Positions 1-4,446 of a stretch of 8,425 nucleotides of DNA are shown here, piece by piece. This DNA comes from 2-02-FULL-46-13 sp036517235. Lineage in GTDB: Bacteria; Patescibacteriota; Minisyncoccia; Phycocordibacterales; DSPV01. Under the pieces are notes generated by a model. It saw only the letters and a program-made list of their open reading frames with translations, did no database searches and was not told where the DNA came from. Made by a program: the position numbers and the translations under genes. Where the stretch lies: the NCBI GenBank assembly GCA_036517235.1, contig DATDXL010000034.1, positions 1 to 8,425 on the forward strand, read 5' to 3'. The stretch's first letter is position 1, and each line of letters begins with the position of its first letter.

Positions 1-219
1 TCATCAGAATTCTTTGACTTCTCTGACAGAGGACCCATTCCAAGACACTTGCGGAAGATAGCCAAGAGAGAGAAATCCACACCTAGGGTTTCTCTCGTAC
101 GGCCACCCGTGTTATCATCTTATCGAAGGACCGCCTCCCATTCCGAGAATATGAAATGGGAAGCATCATCTAATTCACAAGGGTTTACCACCGCAGTTGG
201 ACACGGCGGTTCTTTGGGC

Positions 220-1176
220 ATGACTATGAGAAAAGCAATTGAGGTGTATACCGATCACATGTCGGCAGAGCATAAGTCGGGTGCGACAATTAAAGGATAT
301 GGCGGAGCGCTTCTACAATTCTGTCTCTACGCTCATAATCCAATGCTCTCGCAAGTCACGCCGGAACATGTGGACCTTTATTTCAAGGAACGTTCCGAAT
401 TGGGGTGGAAGCGAAACTCCATGGTTGTGCCAGCGATGGCCCTGCGTAAATTCTTCGAATACTGGAAGCGAAAAGGATATCTGGTACTTGATTACGAGAC
501 GCTTCCCGTAGTTCACAAAGAAGGGGTTGAGCCACGTATTGCGACGGATGATTCCTTGGCAAAGATTCTTACGCAATGTACCGGTGACAGCCTCTATGAC
601 ATCAGAAATCGGGCAGTTATTCTTCTGCTTTCCGACACAGGGATGCGTAATGGCGAATTGTGTTCCATGAACTTGGATGTTGTAGAGAAGAGGGAAGTTT
701 CCGAGGAGAACGGCATCAAACAGTATTCATATGTGGTTCGGACGGAGAAACGCCGATCGTCAGTAAATCCGCACCGTAGGGTCTTCTGGTACGAGGAGAC
801 AAATAATGCGGTGAAAAAATGGATCACGGCTCGGGGGAAGTATGTTCGGCTAATTCCGCCACGTCACCCCGAAGCTTTATTCATCAGCACTAAAGATTCG
901 CATGGGAAAGCAGGAAGTCGTATGACGCAGTTCACGGTTGGTTTGATGCTCCGAGACCTCTCTGCGAAAGCGGGTATTCCCACGGTCAACGCACACTCGA
1001 TTCGGCACAAATTTGGGAGTGATGCTGCGGAGAAGGAGATGAATAACAGCAATATCAGTGATTTAATGGGCCACGCTACTCTCGCCAGTTCGTTCGTCTA
1101 CACTCACCTCCGGGGGGAAAAGCTCGCAAACGCGCATCGGAAAATGAAGAAAGACGAGAATGTCATTCCGCCATGA
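220..1176 (+). CDS. Tyrosine recombinase / phage-type integrase (XerC/XerD-like)
   Basis: Site-specific DNA recombinase that would cut and rejoin DNA through a covalent 3'-phosphotyrosine intermediate. Counting from the ATG at 220 (318 aa, close to the usual 300-320), an N-terminal SAM-like core-binding domain occupies about residues 1-95 and the catalytic domain about 105-310. All six active-site residues are visible: R143 in TGMRNGEL, K177 in RTEKRR, H259 and R262 in HSIRH, H285 in MGHAT, and nucleophile Y294 in FVYTH. The start is uncertain. The frame is open back to base 1, with a TTG at 49 and an ATG at 151, and none of the candidates has a Shine-Dalgarno sequence. I chose 220 because the conserved domain begins right there; an upstream start or truncation by the window edge is possible. 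The substrate (chromosomal dif, plasmid or integrated element) cannot be told from sequence. It ends 202 bp before tRNA-Trp, a classic integration target, but I found no duplicated tRNA end. Confidence 0.9.
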   Translation: MTMRKAIEVYTDHMSAEHKSGATIKGYGGALLQFCLYAHNPMLSQVTPEHVDLYFKERSELGWKRNSMVVPAMALRKFFEYWKRKGYLVLDYETLPVVHKEGVEPRIATDDSLAKILTQCTGDSLYDIRNRAVILLLSDTGMRNGELCSMNLDVVEKREVSEENGIKQYSYVVRTEKRRSSVNPHRRVFWYEETNNAVKKWITARGKYVRLIPPRHPEALFISTKDSHGKAGSRMTQFTVGLMLRDLSAKAGIPTVNAHSIRHKFGSDAAEKEMNNSNISDLMGHATLASSFVYTHLRGEKLANAHRKMKKDENVIPP

Positions 1177-1183
1177 TAAATTG

Positions 1184-1212
1184 TTGACGCTCGTTGACGG
1201 TAGGTCTATACT
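1184..1212 (+). promoter_or_regulatory. Near-consensus sigma70 promoter with no clear gene
   Basis: TTGACG at 1184-1189, a 17-nt spacer, and TATACT at 1207-1212. A second TTGACG lies exactly 10 bp further on (1194-1199), so GTTGACG is a direct repeat in helical phase. Transcription would start near 1219 and run toward the antisense strand of tRNA-Trp. Only a 15-codon ATG frame without a ribosome binding site (1244-1291) lies directly downstream. Confidence 0.6.
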
Positions 1213-1274
1213 TCAAAAGTTCATTGAACAATTAAATAGTTAGATGGTTTCATCATCTCTAAGTGAAGAGCCTC

Positions 1275-1307
1275 TGCACCCTCCCAATTAGTTTTGCAAT
1301 TGGTGCA
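1275..1307. other. Imperfect hairpin in the recombinase/tRNA-Trp gap
   Basis: CCAATT (1284-1289) pairs with AATTGG (1298-1303), and outer TGCA (1275-1278) pairs with TGCA (1304-1307) across a 5-nt bulge. It is followed by a run of A on the + strand, not T, so it is not an intrinsic terminator on that strand. It lies downstream of the orphan promoter. I see no other feature between 1213 and 1335. Confidence 0.35.
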
Positions 1308-1335
1308 AAAAAAGGACACCTCATAAGGAAGCCAA

Positions 1336-1362
1336 GAAATAGAAATACCCGCCGAAAGCGAG
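1336..1362 (-). terminator. Weak intrinsic terminator of tRNA-Trp
   Basis: Read on the minus strand, CTCGC (1362-1358), loop TTTCG and GCGGG (1352-1348) form a 5-bp stem with one G-U pair, followed by the T-rich TATTTCTATTTC. It begins 15 nt after the tRNA 3' end. Confidence 0.5.
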
Positions 1363-1377
1363 GATTTTCTATTATTG

Positions 1378-1449
1378 CGGGCCCGCCGCGAGTCGAACGC
1401 GGAATCTCGGTTTTGGAGACCGATGTTTTACCATTGAAACTACAGGCCC
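1378..1449 (-). tRNA. tRNA-Trp (anticodon CCA)
   Basis: The 72-nt minus-strand cloverleaf is complete. The acceptor GGGCCTG pairs with CGGGCCC (one G-U pair), and the discriminator base is G. The D stem is GTTT/AAAC. The anticodon stem TCGGT/ACCGA carries the 7-nt loop CTCCAAA, giving anticodon CCA for UGG codons. The T stem CCGCG/CGCGG carries loop TTCGACT. The 3' CCA is not encoded (CAA follows), so it must be added by a nucleotidyltransferase. The A36-A37-A38 context makes it an expected substrate of the MiaA encoded at 4456-5391. This is normally the only tRNA for UGG in a small genome, so it is probably essential. Confidence 0.97.
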
Positions 1450-1464
1450 ATTTATGCTGATGAA

Positions 1465-1492
1465 ATACTAGCACATTCAAGAGCTTTTTAAA
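1465..1492 (-). promoter_or_regulatory. Promoter of tRNA-Trp (extended -10)
   Basis: On the minus strand, TGC-TAGTAT (hexamer complementing 1465-1470) is an extended -10 box, with a poor -35 TTTAAA (1487-1492) 16 nt upstream. The predicted start is near 1458, about 9 nt before the tRNA 5' end. The same TGCTAGTAT core occurs in the promoter at 6173-6200. Confidence 0.55.
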
Positions 1493-1498
1493 GTTTTC

Positions 1499-1526
1499 TT
1501 GACACGAATATAAATCACAGTATACT
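1499..1526 (+). promoter_or_regulatory. Strong sigma70 promoter of the 112-aa orphan gene
   Basis: Consensus TTGACA (1499-1504), 16-nt spacer, TATACT (1521-1526). The predicted start near 1533 leaves a leader of about 28 nt containing the ribosome binding site GAGG (1551-1554), 6 nt before the ATG. It lies back to back with the tRNA-Trp promoter. Confidence 0.75.
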
Positions 1527-1560
1527 CACACCGGAGTAGAAAACATTGTAGAGGTTCCCA

Positions 1561-1899
1561 ATGAAAACTATAAAAACAATGACCGTCTCGGAATTCTGTG
1601 TACTCCTGAAGCAAATGAAAAATATAGGGTGGACTGCGGAAATTCGCGTAAGCGAGGGAATCCAAATGCGGAGGCCAAACGGACGCCGCTACTGCTACAA
1701 CCCGATAGCTGCAGTGTACTGTCATCGTTTCGGAAAGTCTGTGCGAAAAGTGACGGTTGCGATATGCGAGCGGTTGGGTTTATCCTTGCTCGATGCTCGA
1801 AACATTGTTGACGCAACGGTAAACATTGTGTATTGGAAGCGTAGCATGTACAACGTACACCTCTGCGAAAGACTTTGCCGGATCACCGGTGCGATGTAA
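1561..1899 (+). CDS. Hypothetical protein, 112 aa, cysteine-containing, basic
   Basis: I do not recognise a named family. The start is well supported: ATG, GAGG 6 nt upstream, a near-consensus promoter, and a strong terminator 22 bp after the stop. So this is an independently transcribed short gene rather than a random frame. The protein is basic, has no signal peptide or membrane segment, and has six cysteines spread along its length: one near residue 13, a pair around the RRYCYNP and VYCHRF segments, and three in the last 45 residues. The spacing does not form an obvious CxxC zinc ribbon. A central block (RRPNGRRYCYNPIAAVY) followed by a predicted helical region (ICERLGLSLLDARNIVDA) suggests a small alpha/beta domain, possibly nucleic-acid binding. 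That role is a guess from charge and size only. It lies between tRNA-Trp and rarA, and neither neighbour suggests a function. Confidence 0.75.
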   Translation: MKTIKTMTVSEFCVLLKQMKNIGWTAEIRVSEGIQMRRPNGRRYCYNPIAAVYCHRFGKSVRKVTVAICERLGLSLLDARNIVDATVNIVYWKRSMYNVHLCERLCRITGAM

Positions 1900-1921
1900 A
1901 CAGTATTCGCTTTCAGCTGTG

Positions 1922-1954
1922 ATGACCTGACGTCTTGTCGGGTCATTTTCTTTT
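1922..1954 (+). terminator. Intrinsic terminator of the 112-aa gene
   Basis: ATGACCTGAC (1922-1931), loop GTCTT and GTCGGGTCAT (1937-1946) form a 10-bp stem with one G-U pair, followed by the T-rich TTTTCTTTT run ending at 1954. Confidence 0.88.
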
Positions 1955-1973
1955 GAAGAAAGGAGCAACTGGA

Positions 1974-2001
1974 CGCTATTCGCTAAACGCTATACGCTAA
2001 G
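1974..2001. repeat. Four tandem heptamers, consensus CGCTAWW
   Basis: CGCTATT, CGCTAAA, CGCTATA and CGCTAAG follow one another with an exact 7-bp period. CGCTA is invariant in all four copies and only the two following positions vary. The repeat lies in the gap between the 112-aa gene and rarA, after the terminator, and codes for nothing visible. Confidence 0.8.
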
Positions 2002-2009
2002 GAAATGGA

Positions 2010-2139
2010 ATCCCGTTAGAAGCCGCGGAAAGCGTACTTTCATCTTTTGTTGGATATTATGCAAAACAGTAGAGTCAAGAATTATAATGTATTAGTTTCA
2101 AGCAGAAACGGTTGGTCCGTTTCCTGCTTCTAACGGGAT
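2010..2139. repeat. 14-bp inverted repeat bracketing the rarA upstream region
   Basis: ATCCCGTTAGAAGC (2010-2023) is the perfect reverse complement of GCTTCTAACGGGAT (2126-2139), with 102 bp between. The right arm contains the first two bases of the rarA start codon. The enclosed segment holds the rarA -10 box and a local hairpin (2100-2129). It could be an insertion footprint, a protein-binding pair or an RNA pairing element. Confidence 0.7.
2083..2129 (+). promoter_or_regulatory. rarA promoter -10 box and 5' leader hairpin
   Basis: A consensus TATAAT lies at 2083-2088, but the -35 position (about 2060-2065, TGCAAA) is poor, so an activator or another sigma factor may be needed. The predicted start is near 2095. 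Right after it, AAGCAGAAACGG (2100-2111), loop TTGGT and CCGTTTCCTGCTT (2117-2129) form a 12-bp stem with a single bulged C. No T run follows. The stem ends 8 nt before the ATG, and there is no clear Shine-Dalgarno sequence. Confidence 0.5.
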
Positions 2140-3409
2140 GGAACCTCTCGCGTCAAAAATCAGACCACAGAGTCTCAAGGATTTTGTGGGACAGGAGCAT
2201 CTCGTGGGTATCGGGAAGCCTTTACGTACTTCTATTGAGAAGAAACATCTTTTTTCTTTTATCCTCTGGGGACCGCCCGGAGTGGGGAAGACGACGCTTG
2301 CGAAAATTTACGCGCGGGTGCTGAATGCCCAGCTTCACGAGCTGTCGGCGGTTTCGGCGGGCAAGGACGATATCAGGCGAATCGTGGACCTGCCTGCGCC
2401 GCAGCGCGGCAGGCAGGAGAGCCTGGTATTAGACCAGCGCCCGCGTGTTCTGTTTCTTGATGAAATACACCGATTCAACAAAGCCCAGCAGGATTTTCTT
2501 CTGCCCTACGTAGAGAGCGGAAAATTGACGCTTATCGGCGCGACGACAGAAAATCCGTCATTTGAAGTTATATCGGCTTTGCTTTCCCGATGTCGTGTTT
2601 TTGTACTCAAATCGCTCACGCCCAAAGAGATCGCGACCATCATCAAGCGAACCAAGATCAAGTTAGACAATAATGCGCTCGAATGGCTTGTGGAGATGGC
2701 GAATGGCGACGCACGCATCGCAATTACGGTTCTTGAGAGTGCCCAGCAGTTGTACAAAAAGATTACCGTTGAAACTCTGAAAAATACACTCCAGCATGCG
2801 TTCTTGCGGTTCGATAAAAAAGGCGACGAGCACTACGACACCATCTCGGCATTCATAAAAAGCATGCGCGCAGGAGATGCCGACGCAGCCATCTACTATT
2901 TGGCACGTATGATCGAGGGTGGGGAAGACCCTAAGTTCATCGCACGGCGGATGGTAATTTTTGCGTCGGAAGATGTTGGGCTTGCCCAGCCGACCGCGCT
3001 CGTGGTTGCGAACCAAGTATTTCAAGCGGTTGATACGATAGGGCTACCCGAAGCGGCGATAAACCTCGCACACGGCGTTGCCTACCTCGCCGGTGCGGCA
3101 AAGGACAGGAGTGCCTACGATGCGCTCCGTGCCGCGCAGGAAGATGTGAGGAAGACCGGCAATCTGCCAATTCCGCTTAACATCCGAAATGCACCAACTA
3201 AACTGATGAAAGAACTCGGTTACGGAAAGGGATATAACCTGCCTGCGCCGCAGACAGCGTCGCCTGCCCACGCTCCTGCAGGCTGGCGGCAGGCAGGAAA
3301 ATATCCTGAAAGAGAGAGCTATTTACCTGACAAACTGAAAGGGAAGCAGTATCTCAAGAGACCAAACCTGCCTGCGCAGGCAGGGAAAAACGACAAAAAG
3401 AGCCCTTAG
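2138..3409 (+). CDS. rarA: RarA (MgsA) replication-associated recombination AAA+ ATPase
   Basis: RarA is a clamp-loader-like ATPase that acts at stalled or damaged replication forks. At 423 aa it is close to the family's usual ~440. It opens with the expected MEPLASKIRPQSLKDFVGQ, which fixes the start. Motifs: Walker A GPPGVGKTT (45-53), Walker B LFLDE (105-109) followed by the family signature HRFNKAQQD, sensor 1 GATTENPS (134-141), arginine finger R151 in LLSRCR, and sensor 2 around R193 in NGDAR. The C-terminal oligomerisation region has RFDKKGDEHYD, FASEDVG and RNAPTKLMKELGYG. Three palindromic elements lie in frame. They encode residues 84-93 and beyond (between sensor-proximal helix and Walker B), 367-387 (an about 20-residue insertion between GYGKGY and KYPERESYLPD, normally close together) and 410-416 near the C-terminus. 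The ATPase core is otherwise intact, so the protein is probably functional. It is transcribed alone, and its terminator overlaps the stop codon. Confidence 0.97.
   Translation: MEPLASKIRPQSLKDFVGQEHLVGIGKPLRTSIEKKHLFSFILWGPPGVGKTTLAKIYARVLNAQLHELSAVSAGKDDIRRIVDLPAPQRGRQESLVLDQRPRVLFLDEIHRFNKAQQDFLLPYVESGKLTLIGATTENPSFEVISALLSRCRVFVLKSLTPKEIATIIKRTKIKLDNNALEWLVEMANGDARIAITVLESAQQLYKKITVETLKNTLQHAFLRFDKKGDEHYDTISAFIKSMRAGDADAAIYYLARMIEGGEDPKFIARRMVIFASEDVGLAQPTALVVANQVFQAVDTIGLPEAAINLAHGVAYLAGAAKDRSAYDALRAAQEDVRKTGNLPIPLNIRNAPTKLMKELGYGKGYNLPAPQTASPAHAPAGWRQAGKYPERESYLPDKLKGKQYLKRPNLPAQAGKNDKKSP
2389..2417. repeat. Palindromic element copy 1 inside rarA
   Basis: CCTGCCTGC (2389-2397) and GCAGGCAGG (2409-2417) are perfect inverted arms around an 11-nt GC-rich loop. 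It reads in frame as LPAPQRGRQ. A second small hairpin, CTGGT-ATTAG-ACCAG (2423-2437), follows and may belong to the same unit. Compared with RarA as I know it (E. coli), the stretch between the IR after SAVTSG and the Walker B strand is about seven residues longer. Confidence 0.8.
3238..3297. repeat. Palindromic element copy 2 inside rarA (60 bp)
   Basis: The arms CCTGCCTGC (3238-3246) and GCAGGCAGG (3289-3297) flank 42 bp that include the inner palindrome CCTGCAGG. The length is 60 bp, exactly 20 codons, so the reading frame is kept. The encoded proline/alanine-rich segment starts LPAPQ like copy 1 and has no counterpart in the conserved RarA C-terminus. Confidence 0.85.
3367..3384. repeat. 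Palindromic element copy 3 inside rarA (minimal form)
   Basis: CCTGCCTGCGCAGGCAGG is a perfect 18-bp palindrome without a loop. It encodes LPAQAG in the same frame as the other copies, seven residues before the end of the protein. It looks like the core of the element without its internal part. Confidence 0.85.
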
Positions 3410-3423
3410 CTAGAGGCTCTTTT
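3396..3423 (+). terminator. Intrinsic terminator overlapping the rarA stop
   Basis: AAAAGAGCC (3396-3404) pairs perfectly with GGCTCTTTT (3415-3423), and the stop codon TAG (3407-3409) sits in the 10-nt loop. The last codons of rarA form the left arm. Confidence 0.85.
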
Positions 3424-3427
3424 GCTA

Positions 3428-3457
3428 TTGACTTTAAGCCATTTAATATGGTATAAT
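3428..3457 (+). promoter_or_regulatory. Strong promoter with extended -10
   Basis: TTGACT (3428-3433), 18-nt spacer, and TATAAT (3452-3457) preceded by TGG, an extended -10. The predicted start is near 3464. It begins 5 bp after the rarA terminator and drives the structured leader and the 176-aa gene. Confidence 0.8.
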
Positions 3458-3463
3458 TAGAGG

Positions 3464-3649
3464 TAGTTAAAGTGGACATTGAAAAAGCAGTTGCACTAAC
3501 GAGATAGCTTTCTGGGCGCCTTGAATTAGGTTTTCAGTAAGCTATCTCGTTTGAGACGGCACAGTAAGTTGGCTGAACTGACTAAACCAAAAAGGGATTA
3601 ATCCCAAAGCCAACGGTCCGCGCCGCCGCATAAGGTGCACTCCATTGCT
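3464..3649 (+). promoter_or_regulatory. Long structured leader of the 176-aa gene (unknown RNA element)
   Basis: About 185 nt separate the predicted start from the ATG, far longer than the other leaders here. AACGAGATAGCTT (3498-3510) pairs perfectly with AAGCTATCTCGTT (3539-3551) around a 28-nt loop. GTTGGC (3568-3573) pairs with GCCAAC (3609-3614) and encloses the perfect palindrome GGGATTAATCCC (3594-3605). No T run follows either stem. It does not match a riboswitch or housekeeping RNA I know. It could be a cis-regulatory leader or a separate small RNA. Confidence 0.5.
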
Positions 3650-4180
3650 ATGAAAACTTCTACAAAATTCTGGTCCATTAAAAACCAATGTCAAGAAGCC
3701 GAAACGGTCTTCAACGCAGCATTTCCTGTTGTAGTGAAGCAAGGTCACCTCAACGTAAAGCAGGCGAGAGATTTGATCGGGCAAGCAATCTGCCTTGAGT
3801 ATCACGAGCCTGTTGGTGGAACTCTAGGATACATCTCGGTCGAAAAGACCGAGGCAGTAGTAACCGCATGGGAAGTGGTCGAGCAGATTACGGCCCCTCG
3901 TGTGGTTGCGGAAGATACCCCGTTCGAGCTCGGCACTTCTGGTGTGGTGATGGCGCGACAGATGCGCCGGTGGGTCAAATTTGGCCCGGGTTGGGGCGCT
4001 ACTCCCCACGATTCACGTCTCACTTGCGGGTACGGCGTTGGACAAATCACGAGCGGCGCGGAGGAGATCTCGGCACCCACCCGTGGCATATTCGTGGATG
4101 GGGATTTCAATCCCATTCCCGAAGGTGGAGCACTTCGGATTGGTTCCCCAATTGCAGGGGAACGAATTCTCGTTTCTTAA
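3650..4180 (+). CDS. Hypothetical protein, 176 aa
   Basis: I do not recognise the family. The ATG at 3650 is preferred over the GTG at 3635; the only ribosome-binding-like sequence is AAGGTG, 12 nt upstream, so initiation may be weak or controlled by the leader. The protein has no signal peptide or membrane helix. A helical N-terminal part (about 1-45, with VKQARDLIGQAICLEY) is followed by a glycine- and beta-rich part with GGTLGYISVEK, a middle VVTAWEVVEQI helix, and a C-terminal half rich in Gly, Pro and turns (FGPGWGATPHDSR, GIFVDGDFNPIPEGG). That pattern suggests a compact beta-fold, but no catalytic motif stands out. The strong promoter and long structured leader imply regulated or abundant expression. 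It is transcribed toward miaA and ends before a shared terminator. The overlapping +frame at 3868-4380 is Arg/Trp/Pro-rich and looks like a shadow. Confidence 0.75.
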   Translation: MKTSTKFWSIKNQCQEAETVFNAAFPVVVKQGHLNVKQARDLIGQAICLEYHEPVGGTLGYISVEKTEAVVTAWEVVEQITAPRVVAEDTPFELGTSGVVMARQMRRWVKFGPGWGATPHDSRLTCGYGVGQITSGAEEISAPTRGIFVDGDFNPIPEGGALRIGSPIAGERILVS

Positions 4181-4209
4181 CCGAATATCGCCGAAAGGTA
4201 ATGGAGACA

Positions 4210-4266
4210 ACGAAGCCCCGATTGGGGACGTTCGTGGCGGTGCGAGGCAAGCAATCCTCGCACCGC
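4210..4266. other. Two adjacent stable hairpins in the 3' region
   Basis: Hairpin A: ACGAA (4210-4214) with TTCGT (4231-4235) and inner CCCC-GATT-GGGG (4216-4227). Hairpin B starts one base later: GCGGTGCGAGG (4237-4247) pairs perfectly over 11 bp with CCTCGCACCGC (4256-4266), with an 8-nt loop. T-rich sequence appears only about 14 nt after B, so it is not a classical terminator. Both may be part of a 3' UTR or a small RNA. Confidence 0.55.
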
Positions 4267-4339
4267 TCTCATCCACTTGCTTTTAGTTTTTCAAGGGTTA
4301 TCGTATTCCCTCAAAAAATACTCGCCGAAAGGCAAAACA

Positions 4340-4364
4340 AAAGTCCACCTCACCCGTGGGCTTT
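4340..4364. terminator. Bidirectional intrinsic terminator between the 176-aa gene and miaA
   Basis: AAAGTCCAC (4340-4348) pairs with GTGGGCTTT (4356-4364), 9 bp with one G-U. On the + strand TTTGTCATTTCT follows. On the minus strand the stem is followed by TTTTGTTTTG, which is the better T tract, so it probably ends miaA transcripts as well as the 176-aa gene's. Confidence 0.8.
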
Positions 4365-4376
4365 GTCATTTCTACA

Positions 4377-4394
4377 ATAATTCTATAGAATTAT
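4377..4394. repeat. Perfect 18-bp palindrome
   Basis: ATAATTCTATAGAATTAT is perfectly self-complementary with no spacer. It lies between the bidirectional terminator and the miaA stop. Its dyad symmetry fits a dimeric protein site better than an RNA hairpin, which would have no loop. Confidence 0.7.
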
Positions 4395-4427
4395 GGAATA
4401 GATTTCTGTATCTTTGATATTTCCTAA

Positions 4428-4437
4428 GGTTTAAACC
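4428..4437. repeat. Perfect 10-bp palindrome
   Basis: GGTTTAAACC lies between two longer palindromes. On its own it could easily be chance; it is listed because of the cluster. Confidence 0.4.
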
Positions 4438-4446
4438 ACTTGATTT

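Noticed and set aside
1244..1291. A 15-codon ATG frame downstream of the orphan promoter, as a leader peptide
   Set aside because: No ribosome binding site, and no gene or terminator that it could control follows on the same strand.
1177..1449. An integrated element with the recombinase next to its tRNA-Trp attachment site
   Set aside because: No second copy of the tRNA 3' end or other direct repeat was found in the window, and the genes around are housekeeping or orphan rather than element cargo.
1263..1460. A 65-codon + frame starting at GTG 1263
   Set aside because: It runs straight across the antisense of tRNA-Trp and has no ribosome binding site; its apparent protein comes from tRNA sequence.
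2075..2100. A dif-like XerCD site (ATAATGTAT core) near the rarA promoter
   Set aside because: Only the central part resembles dif; the flanking 11-bp arms do not match and the TATAAT is better explained as a -10 box.
3868..4380. A 170-codon + frame overlapping the 176-aa gene
   Set aside because: Arg/Trp/Pro-rich shadow composition, no promoter or ribosome binding site, and it runs through the hairpins and terminator at 4210-4364.
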